Source: Cardiocondyla obscurior
Taxonomy: Eukaryota; Arthropoda; Insecta; Hymenoptera; Formicidae
Length of the DNA: 64,000 nt
Assembly: GCF_019399895.1 (NCBI RefSeq)
Contig: NC_091878.1
Span: forward strand, 3,472,001 to 3,536,000
Direction: 5' to 3'
The position numbers and the translations under genes were made by a program. Under the pieces are notes generated by a model. The model ran no database searches. It was not told the origin of the DNA and was given only the letters and a program-made list of their open reading frames with translations. The stretch's first letter is position 1; each line of letters starts with the position of its first letter. This document shows positions 1-10,400 of this stretch, one piece after another.

Positions 1-3000
1 TATTCTGCAGTCTGAAACATTCTTACAGCTATTGTTTCATTATAGCGCGTCCTTCACAATTACGGGCTTCTCGAGTAATTAGGTGGAAGGAGTGGGAAGA
101 TGAGATACAATTAAAATACCTTCTACCTCTTTGCCATTATTAACTTCTTCGAGCAAGAAAAATTGCGTAAAACTGATAAATAATTTAATTGTACACGCTG
201 AACATAATACGATTATAATTATTAATTTAACTTATTAATCGTATTATAAAGTGTCATTCTAATTAAAAAAAAAAAAAATCTAATACGCATTAAAAAAATT
301 CTTATTCATCCAAAACTTATTTAAAAGTCTTCATAATTTTAAAATGAAATTATAATATAGAGTACGAAAATTTTTACAATTTTTTTATTTGTGAATAATT
401 ACGTGAACGTTGTAAGAAGAAAGGCAAGGCCTTCTTATTAGACTGGCAATAACGAAGGATAGATCTTTCTACGTTGAGATTTATACAGGGCAATGGCCTA
501 AACTGGTGCCTCCAGCTGCAGCTGCTTCTATGTGCTGCAAGCGCACGTGCATGAAAAGCATGAAAGTGACATGGATACTCGTATAAATCAAACCGTGTTG
601 CACATTCGCATTTATGAGTGTTCTTTTTAAGGGATTTGTAAAGGAAGCAAAGCAATATAGGCGTACTTCGTAATTAATTAAAAAAAAAATCAACATATTA
701 CTTCTAAAAAATACGTTATACCTTGCGCGCATCAAAAATAAAAATAAAAGAAAAGGGGATAACGCTGACAAATTAATTAAATTCGATGAAACTTATTCGA
801 TAGAACTCGGCGGAGAGATTAAATGCAGGCTGGATATATCTTTCGCGTATACAATTTATGTATATCCTAGATAGGACTTCTTGTTTTGATAATGTTCAAG
901 ATCGTTACGTTTATTGCCACTTCGTGGAGTTACATTTGCAAAGTTTCGCGGCGAATTGGCATCGTGGGAAATTACCATTTTATCAAGACTCAACACGTGG
1001 ATCTGACAGTCACTTATTTATTTCATATATTTCGTAACATCCCCGCGTTTCGCGAAAACGTCATTTAGAACAACTTTTGTGTATCGCACGATAATTTACG
1101 CTTATCCGCCACGGTAATTATGCGGGGTAATTAATTGTGGAGAAGTTAATACTGTTAAGACAAGGCAAATAAAATCCTTTTACGATTCAATCAAAAGGTT
1201 TATCGCGAAAATGACGAGGAGCTCCTCCGCGAGTTGCCTAAAACGGAAAGAGCTATCCGGCCGGAATTTATAAATGGATCGCGCGTTAAGATAAGCCCGC
1301 GCGTCTAATTACGAATTAAGTTTCGACATACGTGCGGGCGTCGCCATTAATTTCACCGCAATTCGGTAATCTGCACGTACAGGAGAGGAATGTGGAATAC
1401 CTACGCGATTAATTCAGCCCTTTCGTTATCTCCTCGCCTATGTCTAAGTATAACGGCACGCTTAAAGTATAATACTCACTTTGTTTCCCCCCTCTCTCTT
1501 CTAATCTCATCGCTATTTTTTTAATTTACTCCAGCTTCTGCTTTCTATTTTTTTTTAATAATTTTCTTTTTTCAAAGCTTAAAATATAGGGATATAAATA
1601 CTTGCACTCTCACTTGAATTTCATAAATCTTTATAGCCATTTAAAGCTTTTTTTTTTATCTAATTCATTCATAATCTTCTAATAATAATCATCTAGCCTT
1701 TGAAATACTGCGAATACACAAGTCAGATTGTGAGATACAAAGGCTCGTAGGTTAAAGGGAACCAAGGAAATAAAATCAAAAGAAATCGCGAATCCCCAAG
1801 GATAAGAGGAGAGATAAATTAATATTTGAGAGGCCGGCAACGATATAAGTCGGTGAGGCATTAGTTGAAAGAGTTAGGACGAACGAAGTGTAGGCGGTGC
1901 CGTGAAAAGGATAAGACTAAAAAGAACCTGTTTTCTTCTCGAAGGAGCGTTCAGCTTCCGAAGGTACCTGCGTAGTTTAATCCCCGCGGAGTAGGACCTG
2001 TTCGGTTACAAGGCTGGAAATTCAGGAAAATATTGTTTTTATTGTTCTGGCCATTCCCGTTATTGTTTATCGCTATTATTATTTATTGTGAAAATAAACA
2101 TTTGCGTTAAAAAAAAAAAAAAAAAAAAAAGGAAGGAGAAAAACCAATAAAAAGATTTTATTCTTTAAAGTTATTTTAAAATATATTTTATCAAAACAGT
2201 AAAAACCTATGAATAACAGCTTCTATTTTTATATCTCCCATTACTGTGTTTTTAGTCTTTTTTCCCCCTCTTTGCTCCCCCCCTTTCCCCCCGTGAATTT
2301 CTGTTACTTTTCTGCAGAAACGATTTATCGTGCCATTGATTACTTTTATCATGTACAAAAAACAATATAAACACTGCAAAAATTTTTTTAGTTAGTACAA
2401 TTTATCGTAGCATATATTCCCGGGGCGGCCATAATGGCCACCTTTGAATCGATGCGTCGGCTGTTCCACATGGTCTAACATCGATTAACATTATTGCAGA
2501 CGGCACAAAAGCTCCAGAGACGAAAATGATTTCACATCGAATCGGCTCTCGCGCAAGAACGGAGCATAAATAAAGCGTCGCACGCGTTAAACAACTTACT
2601 TCGCGGTTCTGTAAGAGAGAACCGGTTATGTAACTAATCTCGTATCCGGAAGTCGGTATGGAACAACGAGGCCAGTTGCCCGGTACAAACCGAGTACCGG
2701 GTATCGAGTGTCATCTGAGAGAACTTGGTATCTATGAAAAAAAAAAAGAAAAAGAAAAGAAAGAAGTAGAGAAACGCGTCCTAACAGAATACTCCGATCA
2801 AAGAACCACTTTCGATCGCACTTAGAATTAACAATCAAGTAAATTCAAAGATTGTCAATTAAAAATATAATTTTATAGATGGTTCTTCGTTCATCTCAAT
2901 GCTGCTTTCATTGGTCAGCTGAACCGATTTATCTACGTATTGAAAAATTTATTATATACGTAAAAAATACATTTATGCGTATTACGCGTATTATTATATT

Positions 3001-4057
3001 CACGTAACACTAAGTTTTCAGTCTCATTAACTACACCATTAACTCTGTGGAGATTGCTAAAACTAGTTCACGGCTTTATAAATAATTCCATTTCGCAGTT
3101 CATAGCTTTATGAATAATTCCACTTCGATGTTCATGACTTTGGGAATTATTCTATTCGCCTGCAGTGCAAGTGATTTAAAATAATATTAACAGAATTTTT
3201 GTACATATTTTACAATTAACAATTTAAAGGGATGAAAAATGTATACGCGCGTGATTTAATTATTTTGCCTATCTGGCTTTTTTTTTCTTTTTTTTTTTTT
3301 TTTTAATGGAACATTCTATCTTCCCAAGTCGTTGACTTCGAAGATATTTCTCATTGAGACAATACCTTGGCGAGGTCATATTCAACGACCACAACATTGG
3401 TCAGTCGCCTAGTACGTGACGACACAATCGACTGCAACAGAGCCTGGCCTCTCTTAGGTGACGGAGAGAAATCTCGGAGGCCATCGAGAGCGTAGCCCTC
3501 CTCCATTTCCACTTATCCGCTATTGTATCTTAGATTAACGGTACCCGGAAACCTGTGCACGACTTGAGCGAACGCGCATACGCGTGACGGATAAAAACGA
3601 TAATAAGAAGTAAACTCGAGAAGGAGAACATCGCGGAGAGATTAGAAAAAAAAAAAAAAAATTTAAGTGAAAATTACATTTTACAACTTTTCTACACCAT
3701 ATCTTTAAATATGTAATTCTTCTAAAAATTTTGTCTTTGATTATTCCGATCTCTGCAGTCTTCTGAAGTTTAATTATTAATTAAAACATTAAGCCTTATT
3801 AAGTAAAGTCTAGTTTAACACAAATTATTAAAGAAAAAAAGAGATAAATAAATAAAAATCGACTAAGACAGTAAAGACTTCTAGATGTGAAAAGCATTTC
3901 TCTGTAATAATCTTCCGTATTTTTAGAATTTCACATTATGTTCCAATTATGAAGCGGAGGGAGGGGGGAGAAGGGTGGCGGTAATGTCTCAAAGTGCCGC
4001 ATTAAATTACATTGGTATCATCGTATCTCAAAGAAGTTTTCTGTTTGCTTCTTGAAG
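1..4057. other. Region upstream of first recognised dachs exon
   Basis: No exon can be supported here. Open frames are short and unlike known proteins. The stretch is AT-rich with homopolymer A/T tracts (near 268-280, 2108-2130, 3282-3304, 3647-3661), a C-rich tract at 2264-2292, and a three-copy minisatellite at 3066-3161. A GA/G-rich patch (about 3956-3982) lies just before the first dachs exon. Because that exon has no credible initiator ATG, the stretch is probably an upstream intron and/or 5' flank of dachs, and missing N-terminal exons could lie here or left of the window. Confidence 0.5.
3066..3161. repeat. Minisatellite, three 32 bp units
   Basis: Three head-to-tail units of 32 bp start at 3066, 3098 and 3130. 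Each begins GTTCA, continues with an ACTTT/GCTTTAT-like core, and contains AATAATTCC or a variant before ending in TTCG. Units 1 and 2 are very similar and unit 3 is more diverged. There is no coding potential. Confidence 0.8.
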
Positions 4058-4414
4058 ATGCTTCCTCATCGAACGAAGCGGTGCACCTACAGCAGCGTTT
4101 GCGAAGCCTCAGCACGGAACTGGTGACCCTGAGGAACCGGCTGCATGTAAGCCAGCCGGCGAACGCATCAGGGCCGACGGGCGGCACAACTGGACCCTTA
4201 TCGAAGAGCCCGGAAAAAGGTGGAGGGCCTGCGTCGCCAGCACCCGCCGTACCCCCGAGGACCACCCTACCGCCCGGCGGCACGGTGTCCCATGGAATCG
4301 GCCATCCCGCCGGTCACACGTTGACAGCATCCGTGATTGTTCACCCGCACGTCAATCATGCCGGCACGAACACGCTCAACCATAACTCGACCGCGACGAA
4401 TAATTTAATATCTG
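4058..4414 (+). CDS. dachs: dachs exon A: N-terminal extension
   Basis: Encodes a short helical-looking segment (HLQQRLRSLSTELVTLRN), then a Gly/Pro/Ala/His/Asn-rich low-complexity region. The 3' boundary is firm (G|GTGAGT). The 5' boundary is chosen at the best polypyrimidine-AG (after TTGCTTCTTGAAG). The frame is open only from 4006, after an in-frame TAA at 4003-4005, and has no ATG, so this is an internal exon with an uncertain start. Confidence 0.7.
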
Positions 4415-7400
4415 GTGAGTGCACCGACATCTGTTACGCATTAGGATTTTACGGGAGGCAATCTGTTGCGCGAGACCCTCCCCCTCCCCTCCCGATACGT
4501 GAAAATTTTTAATTATCTAACGGAGTCCCCGACTGCATCGTTCGTTTAATGAACGCATGCTCTATCTGCCAATTAACTGTATTGCTGTGAGATATGCTTT
4601 TTATTTAATTATATTTTATGTGTTCAGATCTGGACTCTTCGAAGCGTCACAATGGAGTACCTGACGACGGGATAGTGTCCTGCGTGACGGCATTGGGGTG
4701 TCTTCGGTCACCGCCGATCTCCAGCATTATTGCTGACGTGAAAAACGCGAAAAGCAATCAAAGCCAGCATCGATGTCTCTCGAAAGCCAACGCGTCTTCG
4801 CCCGGCCCTGCGACTTCCACACCCTTCGACGACCTCATTCATCTACCTGGACCTCTTACAGAAGACGCGGTACTTAAATGTCTTCAGGCTCGCTTCTGCG
4901 CCAAGCAATATCACGTAAGATCAATGCTTCTATTAAAAATAGCCATGTAAGAGTAGACATATTCTGAAGCTACGAAAACCGTCGAATCCCTTCAAGAGAA
5001 AATTTAATTGCAAAATAAGATAAATAAGAGCAAAGAAATTTAATCACTTAACAGAATATTATCGTTAAATAAATTGCAGAAAAAAAAAAATTAATGAAAT
5101 AGAAATTTCGTGATAAATGTAGCAAAAATGAGAACACTATATTAGGCCGTAAATCATAAGAAATGTTTCTATCCCGGTAACTTTAGAATCTAAATGTTCA
5201 AAGGGAGATCCCGATTCATTGAATCGTATATATACACACATGTACACACGTGTATGCGTGCACAAACACAACTTGACGTAATTGTGCCGGAATGGAATGC
5301 AAAGAGGCGGTCTCGAATCATATTTGTAAGTACCTGAAGAGCCGTGTCGGTGTGTTGGTGCTCGCAATAACGCAACACGCGGCCCGATACACCGCCATTA
5401 AGAATTCACCCTGTCTCTCGACTGGTTCGTGCATGCTACCCCGCCACAAGAAACCCACGCACAGGTGGCACGCACGCTCGCATTCCGATGATGTGATCGG
5501 TCAGACCGGCTTTAATTTTCATATTTTCTCTACTACGTTATATGATTGATCAGGCTGCTCGTCGGCCGCGATATTTTCAAATTACTCCTCCAAATAAATA
5601 TCTTCAATTTTTCAATTTAAAGTAAAGAAAATATTTACGTTGCTATTTAAAATGTCATAATTACAAATATAAACGATGTTTAAGTTAAATTCGTTAATTA
5701 ATATCATAGATATAAATTTGGAGTATTGTATAATATTTTTTTTTTTTTTTTTTTATTTTAGTAAATTTAAATATTCAATTTCTGCAGTAAATAAACTGCC
5801 ACGCGCTCGAAAACCACAATATCTCGGTCTCATATGTCGTTCATCGTGATGAACGATGGCTTTGTACACCAGGCTATCGACTTTTTATGCGAAATGCTCG
5901 GTTTCTTTGATACTATTCCTCGTTTAGGCGATTTACTGAAAAACTCTTGATTTCTTCCTGATCTCGGCCCTAAGCGGGCAACCGAAGGACCTTTTTTCTC
6001 GTCCGTTGCGGTTGATTCGATACCTTATTCAATTGCAAAAAATCTCGCACACATATGCACGTATACACGTACAGGTTAATTATGTACCGTAAATTCTTCA
6101 TGCAGCTAATCAAACGTGATCTTGAACGTTTAAATAGAACTCAAGAAACTCCTCGATCAACTGAATATTTTATCAGATTTTCCTTAACTTTATAATAGAA
6201 ATTATTCAAGATTGAAATAAATTATTAATAAGATTATTGATAAAAAAAAAAATAATTTATTACTCGAGTATAACTCGGAGATGTAATATAAAATAATCTA
6301 TCGAAAGAAATTGTTACGCGATAAATTTATTAAATAACCGGAAATATTATTTCAGACGAATGTGGGTCCTATATTGGTTTGCGTGAATCCTTATACAGAC
6401 ATCGGGAATCCGTTAACATTAACAAGCACCAGGTCGGTGCCATTGGCACCTCAGCTGAACAAGGTCGTCCAAGAAGCCGTAAGACAACAATCGGAGACCG
6501 GGTATCCCCAGGCGATTATTCTTTCCGGTAAGACTCTTAACAAACTCCATCCGCTTTCGTTTTTCGAGAGTGAAGATTTCTGGAACTTCCTCTGCAGGGA
6601 CAAGCGGTTCCGGAAAAACGTACGCCTCGATGCTATTACTTAGGCAACTCTTCGACGTCGCCGGCGGCGGACCGGAAACGGACGCTTTCAAACATCTAGC
6701 GGCAGCCTTCACGGTCCTCAGATCCTTGGGCTCAGCGAAAACCGCCACAAACTCGGAGAGTTCAAGGATAGTAAGTAGTCCGCTTCGAAATGTATGAGAT
6801 AGAAGAAGATAAAACGGAAAAGAAGAACGAAAGAGAAATAAGATTACGAAAAGAAAGTTTATAGACGCAATATCAATATTAAATTTAGAAGTATTGCGAA
6901 CAATAACGTGTGGTGGAAAGTAGTAAGTGGAAAAAATAATAACAAAACATGATATTTAGTAAAAGTTAGTGATATGAATATCGTAATTATTTTATTTTAT
7001 TTTTAGGGCCATTTTATCGAGGTACAAGTGACGGATGGTGCTCTATATAGAACAAAAATTCACTGTTACTTCCTGGACCAGACACGTGTAATCAGACCGT
7101 TACCGGACGAGAAAAACTATCATATATTTTATCAGATGTTAGCCGGATTGTCTCACGAAGAGCGAGGTAACGCAATTAATTATAATAATATTATTACAAG
7201 TAGAAACGGGGAAGAACAATTTGTTAAGAAATACATTACCTTAATAACTTTGCAGTTAAATTAAACCTGGAGGGATACAATCTCAAAAATCTGAGGTATC
7301 TCCAACACGGCGATACACGGCAAGACGAAGCGGAGGATGCAAATCGATTTCAAGCTTGGAAAGCTTGTTTAGGTACGCGATTAAATGCGGCGAAAATAAT

Positions 7401-10400
7401 GTGAATAATTTATTCCTATAATATTTAATAAATCCGCAAGCAAAACTTTTTGTAATACTATTAGCTTCTTTTGCTTTTTTTAATTTTTTTTTCTTTTTTA
7501 TTTCTAGCGTTGATTAAACCTTTTTGTAACGAAAATCATCAGATTTCGTTACATTTAATTCTCAATTTTCTGTTTTTCCCCAGGCGTTTTAGGCATTCCA
7601 TTTTTGGACGTCGTAAGAGTGCTGGCAGCGGTGCTCATCCTCGGGAACGTCGGTTTCACAGATGGTCCTGGTGTGGAAGTGGGCGTAATTGGTGAGAACG
7701 AATTATCCTCCGTAGCTACACTCCTGGGAGTTCCTCCGCTAGCCTTGTTACGAGGACTCACCTCCAGGACTCACAATGCGCGCGGCCAGCTCGTTAAATC
7801 CGTCTGCGATGCCAACATGGTATTGTTATCAGACTTTCTTTATGAGATGAAACAGCGATGAGTAACGGTCCAGCTTGTTGCGAATTAACATTTACGGATC
7901 GAAATATTCTTTGTTGGAATGGCGCGCCACTTATTTTAACTTGCAATATTCTAGATTGTGTATAATCAATATGTTCAGTTATAAACTATTGTAATTTTAT
8001 CAAGCAGATAAATTTTTAGCGTAAATTATTGACTGTTGAATCTAAATATTAATTTTCTCGTAATTATTTTGAATGATTTATTGTATTTTAACTTAGTATT
8101 TAAATATTTTGAATTTTAAATAAGAATATTAATTTTTTTTTATTTTGGTAATTTTATCGCTAACATTATCGAACATTATTTTGTATTAATAATACAACTT
8201 GATAAATAAAATCATGTTATTAAGTGTTCGTTTATTACGTTTGCAGTCTAACATGACCAGGGATTCGCTAGCAAAAGCGCTTTATTGTCGTACTGTGGCC
8301 ACGATAGTTAGACGAGCCAACAGCTTGAAGAGACTTGGTTCTACTCTCGGCACTCTTTCATCAGATTCCAATGAATCAGTTCATAATCAAGCAGATGTCA
8401 CTAGCCAGCACGCTTCCACTATTGGCAGCTCAGCAGGTCTTTATTATTACAGCTAGATCTTAATTATATCTTAATTATTTATTGTTAATGTAATATAATA
8501 ATATTATAATCTCCTTTTAAAGGTTCAAATTTGGTTAAATATTCTGTACTCTTCTCAATACCGTATCAGAACCGCGATATAAGCGCATCTGCTTCTTCTT
8601 AATGCGATACAAAAAGTAAAGTGAGGGATTTTTCAGGAGGAACGGGATCCAGAAGCATGACCGCCTTGAATAACGCCGTGCGACACGCCACGGACGGCTT
8701 CATCGGTATCCTGGACATGTTCGGGTTTGAGGATCCTAAGCCGAGCCAGCTAGAGCACCTCTGCATCAATCTTTGCGCGGAGACGATGCAGCACTTCTAC
8801 AACACTCACATATTCAAGAGCTCCATCGAGAGTTGCCGCGACGAAGGCATCCGGTGCGACGTCGAAGTTGACTATGTCGACAACGTGCCATGCATTGATC
8901 TCATTTCTTCCTTGGTAAGCTCTTTGTATCGAAGACAACAACCCAACAAAATCGCTGCTTAGTCAAATATGATATTTCTCAAATAAATTCGTTCGTTAAT
9001 ATATGAATAATTATATCCTTTTAAGTTTTTATTGTAATTTTTTAATATTTTATTCATGCAAATTGAAAATAGATTGACGTTACTAAATAAATAAGAAACG
9101 TCAAGTTTTATAAGTTCTCATATTTTAAATCTATTAATGTTACATTACAATAATATTACTTTTTTACTTTAATCGCTAAGAATCTTTGTTATTAAAGATG
9201 CAATTAATTTATGTGTTAATTATATTTTAATTAGACGTGTTTAATTTGTAGCGTACCGGATTACTAAGTATGTTAGACGTGGAAGGTTCTATACACGGAA
9301 CTGCGGAAAGTTACGTTGCCAAAGTGAAGGTACAACACAAGCAGAATCCCCGGTTATTCGAGCCAAGGATCGTCGATTGTAGATCATTTGGTATTCAACA
9401 TTTTGCGGGAAGAGTCACCTACGACACCTCAGATTTTTTGGGTAAATAAGAGCTCTCTGACTACGTTTCATGAAAATTCGAGAATATTGTAAAATATATG
9501 TGCATAATTATTTAATAATTATAATATAATAATAATTGAGCGAAGTTTGATCTTATTCTTTGTTACGATTTCAAAATTAGTAATTTTATCGCTTTATTTT
9601 TCAAGATACAAACAAGGACGTTGTTCCCGACGATTTGGTGGCGGTATTCTACAAACATACCTGCAGCTTCGGCTTTGCCACTCATTTATTTGGCAGCGAA
9701 TTAAAAGCTTTATATGCGAGCGATACCGTGCCGAGAGGCGTCAGTTTCCGAATATCGCCAACTTCCCATACTGATCTGTAAGTATCCGATGCCACAAAAT
9801 ATTATAAAAATTATAATACATATGATAAACGTTATCAGCCTTTTGACAGATATATTATAAATTGATTAAATAATGTCGCAGCTTCTGTAACAAGCATCGA
9901 ATTTGCTGTGTAATATTAAAAACGACAAATATGCAAATAGACCGCAAACATTTTTCTCCGCAGTTTGAACGGGGACGAGCCAATATCGACGTTGACACAG
10001 GACTTTCATACGAGGTTAGATAATCTCCTGAGGACTCTTGTCCACGCTAGACCGCACTTCGTCAGATGCATCCGTAGTAATAGCACCGAGACGCCGATGC
10101 ACCTCGACAGGGGAGTTACAATGCGCCAGATACGCTCGTTGCAGGTTCTAGAAACAGTAAATCTCATGGCGGGAGGTAAGACAGTAGAACGTTACTTTAA
10201 TTATTAAATTTTAATTACAAAATTCTAATTTTTGTTAAGAAAATCTCTATTTATATAGCAATAAATTTCTTATTGCCGTAAATAAATTAAAAATAAATAA
10301 AAATGTATTACGCACAATAACAAATATGTAAGTCGGATTGAAATTAATTACGACAGAATTTCTGATTTAATATTTATGATGGTTTATGTAGGATACCCGC

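Noticed and set aside
5292..5549. 85-codon + strand frame inside dachs intron with GTAAGT donor-like site
   Set aside because: The flanking dachs exons join in phase without it, and it has no myosin similarity or supported acceptor.
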